NCBI GenBank assembly: GCA_963628435.1 | Contig: CAVGEY010000006.1 | Span: 40,860 to 104,859, forward strand | From: CAKSQF01 sp963628435 | Lineage (GTDB): Bacteria; Bacillota; Clostridia; Oscillospirales; CAG-272 | Direction of reading: 5' to 3' | DNA: 64,000 bases | In this document: positions 9,021 to 18,002 of the stretch, piece after piece | Layout of the letters: every line of letters begins with the position of its first letter | How positions within the stretch are numbered: the first letter of the stretch is position 1 | The notes under the pieces: model-generated | Databases searched by the model: none | Told to the model about the DNA's origin: nothing | Seen by the model: only the letters and a program-made list of their open reading frames with translations | Made by a program: the position numbers and the translations under genes

Positions 9021-10745
9021 TTATTTTTCGATTGCGGCACGGCGTGTCATAAGTTTATAGAGACGCTCGCGATCGAATTTTTCACGGCGATCATACGAAT
9101 AGATACCGTTCTTTTCCTGCATTACATCCGTAAGCTGAGTATAGCAGAATCCGCACATTTTGGGGTTATCAAGCAGTGCATTTACAAAGCCCTCTATGCG
9201 GTAATATACCTCTTCAATCGATTTGGGTGCGTTTCCGTAGCCCCATCCTTCCGAGCCGTCGCTGTCGATGTCCCAGTGTGTTCCGCCGAATTCGGATACG
9301 AAGTAAGGCTGACCTTTATATGTGGACTTATCATTGAAGCAGCAGTATACCTCGCCTTCTCCGGTAATGAGAGATTTATAGCGTTCGGCAAATGTTTCGG
9401 GGTTCTGATCGTAATCATGAACGTCGAAAATATCGGTCTTATCGCCGTGTGTCCATCCGGAGGAATCGATAATCGGACGCATCGGATCGATTGCGCGTGT
9501 AACATCGTAAACCGTTGTGAATATCGGCACAAGACGGTTATTCTGAGTTTCATTAAACGGACACCAGCCTATGAGCGCGGGGCTGTTATAATCACGTTCA
9601 ACCGCCTCGAGCCATTCGGGAAGCATCGAAAGAAGCGCGGCTCTGTCGCCTACGTCAAGTCCCCAGTTGGGATATTCACCCCAAATAAGGTATCCGAGAT
9701 GGTCTGCCCAATATGAGTATGCGGGCTCAAATACCTTCATGTGCATACGTGCGCCGTTGAATCCGACTGCCATCGACATTTCGATATCCTTTTTGATATC
9801 TTCTTCGGTCGGTGCGGTATAAATTCCGTCGGGATAATAACCCTGATCGAGAACAAGTCTCTGATATATCGGGCGGTCGTTAATCTCTATTGCATATCCC
9901 TTTATGGCGACCTTTCTCATACCGAAATATGTCTTTACGCTGTCATCGCCGACAGAGATTTCGAGATCGTAAAGTTCGGGAGTTTCGGGGAACCAGAGAT
10001 GCGGATGTTCAATGGGAAGAGAAAGCTCGGCATATCCCTTGCCGCATTCAACACTTACGGATGCGACATTTTCGCCTTTATACGATGCGGTTGCGGTGAG
10101 CTTGCCTTCATAGCACTTGTTAAGGCTGACAACGGCAAAAAGTCTGCTGTTGTCTACATCGGGAGTGAGTTTGACCTTTGTGACATACACTTCGGGAACA
10201 TACTCAAGCCATACGGTCTGCCATATACCGGTGCAGCGTGTATAGTCGGCGGCAACATTGTAATAGCGCATACACTGCTTGCCTGTCGGCTGGAGTCTGT
10301 CGCGTGTATCGTCAAATGCGTAAACGACTACGCTGTTCTCGCCGTCAACAAGGCTGTCGGTAATATCAAACTCGAAAGGAGTATAGCCGCCTGTGTGTTT
10401 TCCGACAAGTTTTCCGTTAATCCATACCCGGCTTCTGTAATCGACAGCGCCGAAATGAATCAGCACGCGTCCGTTTTTCCATGTATCCGGTACTTCAAAT
10501 GTACGGCGGTACCAAACCGCTTTCATAAAATCGACATACTCGATTCCGGAAAGTTTACATTCGGGAACGAACGGAACGATGATTTCGCTGTTGAAATCTG
10601 TTCTTTCCCAGAAATTGCGCTCATTGCCTGTATCCGAATGGTCAATTTCAAACTGCCATTTACCGTTCAGGTTCATCCATTCGTCACGCACGAGGCGGGG
10701 ACGGGGATATTCGGGACGCGGGATAGAATTTGTGTTTACAATCAT
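9021..10745 (-). CDS. Glycoside hydrolase family 2 protein (beta-galactosidase/glucuronidase fold), copy 1
   Basis: A 574-residue GH2 enzyme: N-terminal jelly-roll sugar-binding domain (about 15-170, with WYRRTFEVP, VWINGKLVG, GGYTPFEFDIT), an immunoglobulin-like domain (170-275), and the TIM-barrel catalytic domain with NGARMHMKVFEP, the acid/base segment GWCPFNET and the nucleophile segment YFVSEFGG. No signal peptide is seen, so it is cytosolic and likely acts on imported oligosaccharides. It is short because it lacks the extra domains of LacZ. GGAG-type ribosome site precedes the ATG. It follows a paralogue by 40 bp in one operon. Exact sugar specificity cannot be called. Confidence 0.88.
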   Translation of the reverse strand: MIVNTNSIPRPEYPRPRLVRDEWMNLNGKWQFEIDHSDTGNERNFWERTDFNSEIIVPFVPECKLSGIEYVDFMKAVWYRRTFEVPDTWKNGRVLIHFGAVDYRSRVWINGKLVGKHTGGYTPFEFDITDSLVDGENSVVVYAFDDTRDRLQPTGKQCMRYYNVAADYTRCTGIWQTVWLEYVPEVYVTKVKLTPDVDNSRLFAVVSLNKCYEGKLTATASYKGENVASVSVECGKGYAELSLPIEHPHLWFPETPELYDLEISVGDDSVKTYFGMRKVAIKGYAIEINDRPIYQRLVLDQGYYPDGIYTAPTEEDIKKDIEMSMAVGFNGARMHMKVFEPAYSYWADHLGYLIWGEYPNWGLDVGDRAALLSMLPEWLEAVERDYNSPALIGWCPFNETQNNRLVPIFTTVYDVTRAIDPMRPIIDSSGWTHGDKTDIFDVHDYDQNPETFAERYKSLITGEGEVYCCFNDKSTYKGQPYFVSEFGGTHWDIDSDGSEGWGYGNAPKSIEEVYYRIEGFVNALLDNPKMCGFCYTQLTDVMQEKNGIYSYDRREKFDRERLYKLMTRRAAIEK

Positions 10746-10785
10746 ATTATTCTCCTTTTATTTGTTTTTATATCATAGGCTGATT

Positions 10786-12498
10786 TTACTTTTCAATCGC
10801 CGCTTTGCGGCTCATAATCTTACGGGTGCGCTCGAAATCGTACTTCTTGCGTCTGTCCTCGGTGATAAATCCGTTGCGTTCTCTTTCCGCCGAATCGCAC
10901 CACTGACAATAGCAGAATGCGCACATTTTTTTGTTATCCATGAGGATATCAACATGTTCCTTGAAGCTCTTATAGAAGCGTTCGAACTCCTCTTCGGTCG
11001 GCTTATGAGATTCGATATCGACCGCCGATGCGCCGAATTCGGACACGAAATAAGGCTGCCCCTTGTAGGGCGCGGGTTCTGCTTTGCCCCAGCCGCGACT
11101 GATATATACCTCACCGACACCGGTTTCAAGCGATTCATAATGTTTTGCAAATTCAACCGGATTGCCTGTATAATCGTGGGAATCATATATATCGGTCTTG
11201 ATGTGAATCCATCCGGATGTATCGATAAACGGCCTCATCGGATCGATGGCTTTTGTAACATCGTAAAGGAAAATGTAGAGCCTTTCAAGGCGGTATGCGG
11301 TAACCTCATTTCCGGGACACCAACCGACAATCGACGGGTGATTATAGTCGCGCTCCACCGCTTCTATCCATTCGGGAAGCATTGTATAAAGAGCCGCCGG
11401 ATCCGAATCGTTCCAGCCGTAGTTCGGGTATTCGCCCCAGAGAAGATATCCGAGTCTGTCCGCCCAATACAGATAGTAGGGCTCGAATATTTTTTGGTGC
11501 ATACGGGCTCCGTTAAATCCCGCCTCCATTGCGTACTCAATCTCGCGTTTATAATATTCGGACGACGGAGCGGTATAGAGTCCGTCTCCGTAATACCCCT
11601 GATCGAGGACAAGTCGCTGGAAAACCGGAACATCGTTTATTTCGACGGCGTATCCCTTTATCGCTATTTTGCGCATTGCAAAATAACTTGCCGCAACATC
11701 ATCGCAGAGTCTGAACTCGATATCGTAAAGCTCGGGCCGACCGGGATTCCAGAGATGCAGTTCGTCAATCGGAAGTTCAAATTCGGTATATCCGCCGTCT
11801 ATTTTGACCTCGGCATCGGCAATGTGCTTCCCTTTATAAGTCGCGCACGCGGTCAGCTTGCCGTCGAATACCGCCTTGTTTGCGGTAACGCGCACATTCA
11901 GCTTACGGTTATCGACATCGGGTGTCATTTTGACTTTTTCAATATATATTTCGGGGACAAATTCGAGCCACACGGTCTGCCATATACCGGTTGTCCTTGT
12001 ATAATACCAGCATTTTACCGAGTTCGCATATTTTGTATCCTGCTTGCCGGTCGGCTGCAGGGGATCACGGGTATTGTCGTAGGCATAAACCACAACCGTA
12101 TTTTTTCCGCCGACAACTGCCACATCGGTTATATCGAAAGCAAACGGCGTATATCCGCCCGTATGTTCACCGACTTTTTTTCCGTTAACCCAAACAACGG
12201 TATGATAATCACAGGCATCTATATGAAAAAGTATCCTCTTTCCGGCTTTATCCGAAGGAATATCAAATTCACGTCTGTACCAGACGGCAAGCATAAAATC
12301 AATATTGCCTATTCCGGACAGCTTTGATTCGGGAGCATACGGAACGAGAATACTGCTGTTGAAATCTGTTCTTTCCCAAAATTTGCGTTCGTTGCCGGTG
12401 TCCGAATGATCGATTTCGAACTGCCATTCACCGTTCAGATTCATCCAATCGTTTCTGACAAATGACGGGCGCGGATAATCTGTTTTCGGAACAGTCAC
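10786..12498 (-). CDS. Glycoside hydrolase family 2 protein, copy 2
   Basis: A paralogue of the downstream GH2 gene, about 570 residues, with the same domain order and motifs (WYRREFDIP, VVWVNGKKVG, acid/base GWCPGNEVT, nucleophile YFVSEFGAS). Long identical blocks near the N-terminus, for example WMNLNG and QFEIDHSDTGNER, point to tandem duplication followed by divergence in the active-site loops. The start is GTG at 12498 because GGAGGTGA ends 6 bp before it; an ATG at 12543 lies inside the promoter spacer and is not usable. First gene of a two-gene operon. Confidence 0.87.
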   Translation of the reverse strand: MTVPKTDYPRPSFVRNDWMNLNGEWQFEIDHSDTGNERKFWERTDFNSSILVPYAPESKLSGIGNIDFMLAVWYRREFDIPSDKAGKRILFHIDACDYHTVVWVNGKKVGEHTGGYTPFAFDITDVAVVGGKNTVVVYAYDNTRDPLQPTGKQDTKYANSVKCWYYTRTTGIWQTVWLEFVPEIYIEKVKMTPDVDNRKLNVRVTANKAVFDGKLTACATYKGKHIADAEVKIDGGYTEFELPIDELHLWNPGRPELYDIEFRLCDDVAASYFAMRKIAIKGYAVEINDVPVFQRLVLDQGYYGDGLYTAPSSEYYKREIEYAMEAGFNGARMHQKIFEPYYLYWADRLGYLLWGEYPNYGWNDSDPAALYTMLPEWIEAVERDYNHPSIVGWCPGNEVTAYRLERLYIFLYDVTKAIDPMRPFIDTSGWIHIKTDIYDSHDYTGNPVEFAKHYESLETGVGEVYISRGWGKAEPAPYKGQPYFVSEFGASAVDIESHKPTEEEFERFYKSFKEHVDILMDNKKMCAFCYCQWCDSAERERNGFITEDRRKKYDFERTRKIMSRKAAIEK

Positions 12499-12529
12499 AA
12501 ATGTCACCTCCGCTGTTTTCAGTATATCA

Positions 12530-12558
12530 AGTATATCATTCACTCATTACTTTGTCAA
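12530..12558 (-). promoter_or_regulatory. Promoter of the GH2 operon
   Basis: TTGACA, 17 bp, TATACT on the - strand. A second TATACT follows 9 bp downstream of the first, giving a direct repeat of TATACTTGA/TATACTGA just at the expected transcription start. No cre-like site is obvious. Confidence 0.88.
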
Positions 12559-12583
12559 GCATAATTCGAAAATCATTTCGGCA

Positions 12584-12614
12584 AAAAAAGCAGCCGCGGC
12601 GCGGCTGCTTTTTT
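12584..12614 (-). terminator. Intrinsic terminator of the EF-G-like gene
   Basis: Perfect 14-bp stem AAAAAAGCAGCCGC / GCGGCTGCTTTTTT with a GGC loop; T-run in the - direction. It lies just past the stop at 12632 and insulates the GH2 promoter. Confidence 0.92.
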
Positions 12615-12631
12615 ATTGCGTTTTGACTTGA

Positions 12632-14701
12632 TTATTCGTCGTCGGCTGTCTTATAGGTTTCGATAACCTTCTGAGCGACCGACATCGGAGCTTCTTCATA
12701 TCTTGCGAATTCTATGGTATAGTGTCCTCTTCCCTGAGTTGTGGAGCGGAGCATTGTCGCAAAATCGCCTGTTTCGGCAATCGGCACCTCAGACTCGATA
12801 CAGGTAAGGTTATCCTCGGCGGGATTCATTCCGATAACTCTGCCGCGGCGTTTTGTGATATCGCCCATGATATCGCCGGTGTTATAGGAAGGAACATAGG
12901 CGCAGAGTTTTCCGATAGGCTCAAGAATGACAGGGGCTGCCTGCGGAATACCGTTCTTATATGCGATATTAGCCGCGAGTTTGAATGCCATTTCGGAAGA
13001 GTCAACCGGGTGATAGGATCCGTCGTAAAGCGTCGCTTTGAGTCCGACCATCGGGAATCCTGCGAGAACGCCCTTCTGAGCCGATTCGCGAAGTCCTTTT
13101 TCGACCGCAGGGAAATAGTTCTTCGGAACGGCGCCGCCGACAACCCTCTCATCGAATATCATTTCTTCCGAATCGCACGGCTCAAATTCCACCCAGATAT
13201 CGCCGAACTGTCCGCGTCCGCCCGACTGCTTCTTATGGCGGCCCTGAACCTGAACCTTCTTGCGTATCGTTTCTCTGTAAGCGACCTTCGGTACAGCGAG
13301 TGTTACGTCAACGCCGAACTTCGATTTGAGCTTGGATACGATAACATCAAGATGCTGCTCGCCGAGTCCGGAAAGCACGGTCTCTCTTGTTTCGCGGTTT
13401 GTTTCGAAGGATATGGTCGGATCTTCTTCGGCAAGTCTTGTAAGACCTGCGAAAATCTTCTCTTCCTCGCCCTTGTTCACGGGGAAGATTGCCATTGAAA
13501 GGCAGGGACGATCGAAATTTACGCCCGGAAGAGATATCGGTCTTGAAGGCGAACAGAGAGTATCGCCCGTGCAGGTAGACGACAGTTTCGCGACTGCGCC
13601 GATATCGCCCGCAACTATGCATGACGCGTTTTCCTGCTTCTTGCCGCATACATACATAATCTTATTGAATTTTTCGGTTTGACCCGTTCTGACATTAAGC
13701 AGCGCGCTGTCGGGGGTAATCTTTCCGCTTATAACCTTGAAATACTGAAGTTTTCCGACAAACGGGTCGACAACTGTTTTGAATATTGTAACAACAGGCT
13801 GTGCTTCTTCGTTTACTGTAAGTTTAACCGGCTCGCCTGCCATATCGTGTCCGGTTTCACCGGCGACAGTTTCAGCCCACGGAGCAAGCCAGATAAGGCC
13901 GTTGAGAAGCTGATCGACGCCCTCAAGCATCTGTGTGGCTCCGCAGAATACGGGGGCGATTTCGCCGCGTCTTACGCCGTTGGCGATTCCCATTATAAGT
14001 TCGTCGGGAGTGAATTCCTCGCCTGCGAAATATTTTTCCATCAGTTCTTCGCTTGTTTCGGCAACCGCCTCGCATATTGCGGCACGCAGTCCCTCAAGTC
14101 TGTGTCCCATGTCGGGCATCGGAACTTCGATTGCCTTACCGTCTTTGTATTCGTATGCGCGATATTCAAGCAGATTGATATAAGATTTTACCTTATGGTC
14201 GACAACATAGGGAACAACAAGCGGACAGACCATCGGGCCGAATGTCGATTTCAAATCTTCGAAAACTTTATAGAAATCGGCATGCTCGCTGTCGAGCTTA
14301 TTTACGAAAAACAATTTTGCGATTCCCTTTTTGGTTGCGGCGGCAAATCCTTTTTCGGTTCCGACCGATACGCCGCTCTTACCGGAGACAACGATAACCG
14401 CCGAGCCCGCCGCGCGGATTGCCTCGCTGACGCCGCCCGAAAAATCGAAAAGTCCGGGGCTGTCAAGCACGTTTATCTTAACATCCTTCCATTCTACCGG
14501 GATAAGCGAAGTCGAAATCGATGCTTTGCGTTTTATTTCCTCGGAATCAAAGTCGGACACGGTTGTTCCGTCAACCACTTTTCCGAATCTGTCGGCTTTT
14601 CCCGTAAGGTAATAAGCCGCCTCGACGAGTGATGTTTTACCCGATCCGGCATGTCCCACAAGTGCGACATTTCTTATGTTTTTAGCGCTGTATTGTTTCA
14701 A
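12632..14701 (-). CDS. Elongation factor G-like GTPase (EF-G-2 type)
   Basis: About 689 residues with the five-domain EF-G plan. G domain: G1 GHAGSGKTS, G3 DSPG (canonical EF-G has DTPG), G4 NKLD. The switch-I RGITI motif of canonical EF-G is replaced by RKASIST, placing the protein in the divergent EF-G-like group found beside a normal fusA in many bacteria; its role (translation, stress, or recycling) is unsettled. Domains II, III, IV and V follow, with GRGQFGDIWVEF at the start of domain IV and a typical C-terminal GRGHYTIEFARYEEAP. The TTG at 14701 is preferred because AAAGGGG lies 8 bp before it; the TTG at 14719 overlaps the ribosome site. Confidence 0.88.
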   Translation of the reverse strand: MKQYSAKNIRNVALVGHAGSGKTSLVEAAYYLTGKADRFGKVVDGTTVSDFDSEEIKRKASISTSLIPVEWKDVKINVLDSPGLFDFSGGVSEAIRAAGSAVIVVSGKSGVSVGTEKGFAAATKKGIAKLFFVNKLDSEHADFYKVFEDLKSTFGPMVCPLVVPYVVDHKVKSYINLLEYRAYEYKDGKAIEVPMPDMGHRLEGLRAAICEAVAETSEELMEKYFAGEEFTPDELIMGIANGVRRGEIAPVFCGATQMLEGVDQLLNGLIWLAPWAETVAGETGHDMAGEPVKLTVNEEAQPVVTIFKTVVDPFVGKLQYFKVISGKITPDSALLNVRTGQTEKFNKIMYVCGKKQENASCIVAGDIGAVAKLSSTCTGDTLCSPSRPISLPGVNFDRPCLSMAIFPVNKGEEEKIFAGLTRLAEEDPTISFETNRETRETVLSGLGEQHLDVIVSKLKSKFGVDVTLAVPKVAYRETIRKKVQVQGRHKKQSGGRGQFGDIWVEFEPCDSEEMIFDERVVGGAVPKNYFPAVEKGLRESAQKGVLAGFPMVGLKATLYDGSYHPVDSSEMAFKLAANIAYKNGIPQAAPVILEPIGKLCAYVPSYNTGDIMGDITKRRGRVIGMNPAEDNLTCIESEVPIAETGDFATMLRSTTQGRGHYTIEFARYEEAPMSVAQKVIETYKTADDE

Positions 14702-14780
14702 ATTAACCGCCCCTTTCAATGGCTCAGGATTTTGGAAAGTTGCACAAAACGAATTGTGAATTGATACAATCTTTTCGTCA

Positions 14781-14809
14781 ATTATACACTATTTTTCAAA
14801 TCATTTCAA
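14781..14809 (-). promoter_or_regulatory. Promoter of the EF-G-like gene
   Basis: TTGAAA, 17 bp, TATAAT on the - strand, giving a 5' leader of about 75 nt before the TTG start. The leader shows no strong hairpin. Confidence 0.85.
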
Positions 14810-14903
14810 CTATTTTGACATCAAAAAGTAAATTTCCACATAGTAAACAATATTTTGCTTGCGCTTTTGTGCAACATATACAATGCAATAACCGAAATCG
14901 GGC

Positions 14904-14948
14904 AAAAAATCGTCCCGCCGTTTCTGCTTATACTGAGAACGGCGGGAC
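14904..14948 (-). terminator. Intrinsic terminator of proS
   Basis: Stem GTCCCGCCGTT (14912-14922) with AACGGCGGGAC (14938-14948), followed in the - direction by a T-run (complement of the A6 at 14904-14909). It lies 26 bp past the proS stop. Confidence 0.88.
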
Positions 14949-14973
14949 AATGTTATAATTATTCTGTTTTCGA

Positions 14974-16704
14974 TTAAAAATTATACTGTGCAAGCAGTTC
15001 ATCGACAAGCGATTTTATTTCGCTTACCGCGTCCGAAATCGGAATGTCTTTTTTGATTGTCTTATCTCTTGTTGTAAGCTCGATCTCGCCGCGTCCGCAA
15101 GTCTTGGGGCTGACCACCACGCGCACGGGTATTCCGAAAAGGTCGGCGTCGGCAAACATAGAGCCGGGGCGGATGTCGCGGTCATCGTAAAGCACTTCTA
15201 CGCCTGCTTTTGTAAGTTCGTCATAAAGCGTTTCGGCGGTCGCATTGACGGTTTCGTCGTCGCGGCGGAGATTACAGATTTCAACCTGCCACGGTGCAAT
15301 CGAAATAGGCCAAATCGGGCCGTACTGGTCGTGACTTTCCTGACAGATTGATGCACAAAGTCTGCCGACTCCTATGCCGTAGCATCCCATAATCGGATAT
15401 TTTCTCTGTCCGTCGGCATCAAGATAGGTCATATCCATCGACTTCGTATATTTAGTTCCGAGCTGGAAAATATTTCCGACTTCGATTCCCTTGAAAAGTT
15501 TTATCGAATGTCTTCCGCACGCGGGGCAGATTCCGCCCGATGCCGCCTTTGCGACATCGACATAGGCTGTGTCGGTCGGGAGGTCGCGCGATACATTGAG
15601 CCCGGTAATATGGGTATCGGGTTTATTCGCGCCGCAGACAAGATTGAAGCTGCCTTCAAGCGATCTGTCATAGACAACCGATGCATTTCCCGCGAAGTTA
15701 ATCGGGCCGATAAATCCCGCGACGATTTTGCTGTCTTCGGTGATTTCGGTTGCGGGATGAATGTTCTTGCCGAGATAATTGCGGAGTTTGGTTTCGTTTA
15801 CTTCGAGATCGCCGCGGATAAATACAACGACATATTTATCGGTATCGTTTTCCTGATAAACGACCGCTTTGCAGAGTTTCTTCGCCTTCATGTGCAGGAG
15901 GCTGGTGAGCTGTTCGATTGTCTTAACGCCGGGTGTCGGAATTTCGGCGAGTTCTTCGGGCTCTTCGGGTTTACCCTTATCGACGATACACTCCGCCGCT
16001 TCGACATTTGCCTTATAATCGCAGTCGCCGCATATTGCGAGGGTATCCTCTCCGATTTCGGAAAGAAGCATAAACTCATGTGATATTGCGCCGCCCATCA
16101 TGCCCGAATCCGACTTTACGGCAACGACATTCTTTGCACCCGCACGCTTATATATTCTCACATAAGCGTCGTAGCAGCGCGCATAGTACTGTTCGAGATC
16201 TTCCTGACTTGTATGGAAAGAGTAGGCGTCCTTCATTGTGAATTCGCGAACGCGGATAAGACCGCCGCGCGCACGGGGTTCATCACGGAATTTTGTCTGG
16301 AGCTGATAAATCATAAACGGAAAATCGGCATAGGATTTTGCCGTATCGCGTGCAAGCTGAACGGCGGCCTCCTCATGCGTCATTCCGAGTACCATCGGAT
16401 TGCCCGAACGGTCGGTAAATCTTGCCATTTCGTTTCCGATTGAAGTATATCTTCCCGATTCCTCCCAGAGAGATGCGGGCATAACGACCGGAAAAAGCAC
16501 TTCCTGTCCGTCGATTTTATCCATTTCTTCACGGATAATATTTTCTATTTTTCTTGTAATGCGTCTTGTCGGCATAAAAAGCGAATAAATTCCGCTGCTG
16601 ACGAATTTCATATAGCCGCCTCTGATCATCAGGGCATGGCTGTCTATAACACAATCTTTCGGAGCTTCTTTGAGCCGCTCTCCGAGCATTTTGCTAACAC
16701 GCAT
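14974..16704 (-). CDS. proS: Prolyl-tRNA synthetase, bacterial type with editing domain
   Basis: A 576-residue class II synthetase that charges tRNA-Pro. Motif 1 lies around RKIENIIREEMD, motif 2 around FRDEPRARGGLIRVREF, and motif 3 around GCYGIGVGRL. Between motifs 2 and 3 (about residues 225-395) sits the INS/YbaK-like editing domain that removes mischarged Ala, marking the bacterial long form. The C-terminal anticodon-binding domain follows (WQVEICNL...DDRDIRPGSMF). It is monocistronic, with its own promoter and terminator; the leader is too short for a T-box. Confidence 0.97.
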   Translation of the reverse strand: MRVSKMLGERLKEAPKDCVIDSHALMIRGGYMKFVSSGIYSLFMPTRRITRKIENIIREEMDKIDGQEVLFPVVMPASLWEESGRYTSIGNEMARFTDRSGNPMVLGMTHEEAAVQLARDTAKSYADFPFMIYQLQTKFRDEPRARGGLIRVREFTMKDAYSFHTSQEDLEQYYARCYDAYVRIYKRAGAKNVVAVKSDSGMMGGAISHEFMLLSEIGEDTLAICGDCDYKANVEAAECIVDKGKPEEPEELAEIPTPGVKTIEQLTSLLHMKAKKLCKAVVYQENDTDKYVVVFIRGDLEVNETKLRNYLGKNIHPATEITEDSKIVAGFIGPINFAGNASVVYDRSLEGSFNLVCGANKPDTHITGLNVSRDLPTDTAYVDVAKAASGGICPACGRHSIKLFKGIEVGNIFQLGTKYTKSMDMTYLDADGQRKYPIMGCYGIGVGRLCASICQESHDQYGPIWPISIAPWQVEICNLRRDDETVNATAETLYDELTKAGVEVLYDDRDIRPGSMFADADLFGIPVRVVVSPKTCGRGEIELTTRDKTIKKDIPISDAVSEIKSLVDELLAQYNF

Positions 16705-16735
16705 ATAAATACTTCCCTCTATCTGATTTGCAGTT

Positions 16736-16764
16736 ATTTTATCACTTTTCGGCTATTATGTCAA
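16736..16764 (-). promoter_or_regulatory. Promoter of proS
   Basis: TTGACA, 17 bp, TAAAAT preceded by TG on the - strand; about 30 bp before the ATG. Confidence 0.87.
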
Positions 16765-16845
16765 TAGAATATGCGGCAAATTATAAAAAACCCGTATCTG
16801 ATGAGGTGAAAAGTTCGGAAAATTCAAAATCGACAAAAAACAGAA

Positions 16846-17040
16846 CGGCTAAAGCCGTGGTATAAAAAAACAACCCGGCTAAAGCCGTGGTATAAAAAAA
16901 CAACCCGGCTAAAGCCGTGGTATAAAAAAACAACCCGGCTAAAGCCGTGGTATAAAAAAACAACCCGGCTAAAGCCGTGGTATAAAAAAACAACCCGGCT
17001 AAAGCCGTGGTATAAAAAAACAACCCGGCTAAAGCCGGGT
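16846..17040. repeat. Tandem array of a 30-bp terminator-like unit (six units plus a partial)
   Basis: The unit TATAAAAAAACAACCCGGCT plus AAAGCCGTGG is repeated at exactly 30-bp steps from 16861 to 17040, preceded by a partial unit at 16846-16860. Five copies are identical; only the last (17011-17040) ends in GGGT in place of GTGG. Read on the - strand, each unit is a GGC/GCC mini-hairpin followed by GGGTTG and a T7 run, that is, a degenerate copy of the intrinsic terminator at its right edge. The array sits directly downstream of the - strand lipoprotein gene. Confidence 0.93.
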
Positions 17041-17046
17041 TGTTTT
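17013..17046 (-). terminator. Intact intrinsic terminator of the lipoprotein gene
   Basis: AACAACCCGGC / GCCGGGTTGTT stem with a TAAA-type loop, followed in the - direction by a T7 run. It is the only unit of the 30-bp array whose stem is fully complementary, and is the first one met by RNA polymerase after the stop at 17088. Confidence 0.85.
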
Positions 17047-17087
17047 TGAATTACCAACCTTATGTGATTTATTCGATACTCCGATTA

Positions 17088-17930
17088 TCAGTCAGCAGGT
17101 TCGATCTTGATGCTGTTCAGAGTAACGCCGATTTCCTCGAGACGTGCGCCGAATCCGCCGCCGCCAACGATGGGATCGTCGTCTGTGCACTCGATGATGA
17201 GGGTGTCATTAAAGTAGCACTTAATGTTGCCCGCACCGTCTGTTTCAGCAGACAGAGTAAATGTATCGCCGTGTGCATACTCAATGCCGAGAGCTGCCAT
17301 CTCATCGAGAGAAGAGAGCTTGAGCCAAGACCAAGCTGTGGTGTTGTGGTAAACCTTAGCAAGTCCGGGATACTGGCCGTCACTCATAAGGAAGAAGTAG
17401 TATGTGTATGTGTTTTCAAAGAAGTACTCGTTGTTATCTTTGAAATCGGGATCTTCGGAAAGTCCCTTAATACCTGCGCCCTGGAGGTTGAAAACGATAC
17501 CGTTATCGTTGGACTGGTTACCAGCGGCAGATGTGAATTCTCCGGTGATCTTTCCTTTATACATTACAGCGTCCCAAGAAGAGAGCATTGTAAGTCTTGA
17601 ATCGGCTACAACGTGTCCGTTGTCGTCGATGGAAGCCATACCGTTGTTGTTAACAAATGTGTATCCGCAGAAATCGATAACTTCTTCTTCAGCGTAGAAG
17701 TCATAGGGTCCGCCGGCCTTTGCATCTGTTACGGGAGCAGCTGTTGTAACGGGAGCAACCGTTGTTACGGGAGCAGCTGTTGTAGAATCACCTGCAGCTG
17801 TTGTTACTGTGGGAGCTTCTGTTCCGGCTGCGGTTGTTGTTGTAGCGCTTTCGCCGCCGCAGGCTACCATCGAGAGAGCCATAGCAGCAAGAACGATCAT
17901 GGCGATCGCTGTTCTGAGCATTTTTTTCAT
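17088..17930 (-). CDS. Secreted lipoprotein with Thr-rich linker and concanavalin-like C-terminal domain
   Basis: About 280 residues. A type II signal peptide (MKKMLRTAIAM...) ends in the lipobox MVAC, so the mature protein is lipid-anchored outside the membrane. A low-complexity Thr/Ala/Pro/Val linker with TTAAPVTT-type repeats (mature residues about 5-50) spaces a globular domain of about 200 residues. This ends in GGGFGARLEEIGVTLNSIKI, which fits a beta-sandwich of the LamG/DUF1080 type, often carbohydrate-related. Only the fold is inferred. The ATG at 17930 gives a normal signal peptide; an in-frame ATG at 17951 lacks a ribosome site. The gene has its own strong promoter and the tandem terminator array. 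Confidence 0.75.
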   Translation of the reverse strand: MKKMLRTAIAMIVLAAMALSMVACGGESATTTTAAGTEAPTVTTAAGDSTTAAPVTTVAPVTTAAPVTDAKAGGPYDFYAEEEVIDFCGYTFVNNNGMASIDDNGHVVADSRLTMLSSWDAVMYKGKITGEFTSAAGNQSNDNGIVFNLQGAGIKGLSEDPDFKDNNEYFFENTYTYYFFLMSDGQYPGLAKVYHNTTAWSWLKLSSLDEMAALGIEYAHGDTFTLSAETDGAGNIKCYFNDTLIIECTDDDPIVGGGGFGARLEEIGVTLNSIKIEPAD

Positions 17931-18002
17931 TTTTGAAACCGTACCTTTCATTTCATTTGTTTAAAAATTGATCCTTCCGATCGATTTTTGGTTGGTATTA
18001 TC

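Noticed and set aside
10579..12327. Long + strand open frame (582 codons) opposite the GH2 genes
   Set aside because: It is the antisense shadow of two clear GH2 enzymes; the protein is cysteine- and isoleucine-rich with no domain, and spans the gene boundary.
12499..12543. ATG at 12543 as the start of GH2 copy 2
   Set aside because: It lies within the spacer of the TTGACA-N17-TATACT promoter, upstream of the expected transcript start; GGAGGTGA sets the start at GTG 12498.
16705..16735. T-box leader for proS
   Set aside because: The promoter is about 30 bp from the ATG, leaving no room for a T-box.
16846..17040. CRISPR array
   Set aside because: Units are contiguous 30-mers with no unique spacers, and no cas genes are nearby.
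16781..17057. Two overlapping - strand reading frames coding for ten-residue repeats
   Set aside because: They follow from the 30-bp period, overlap a terminator, have no ribosome site and exist in two frames at once.
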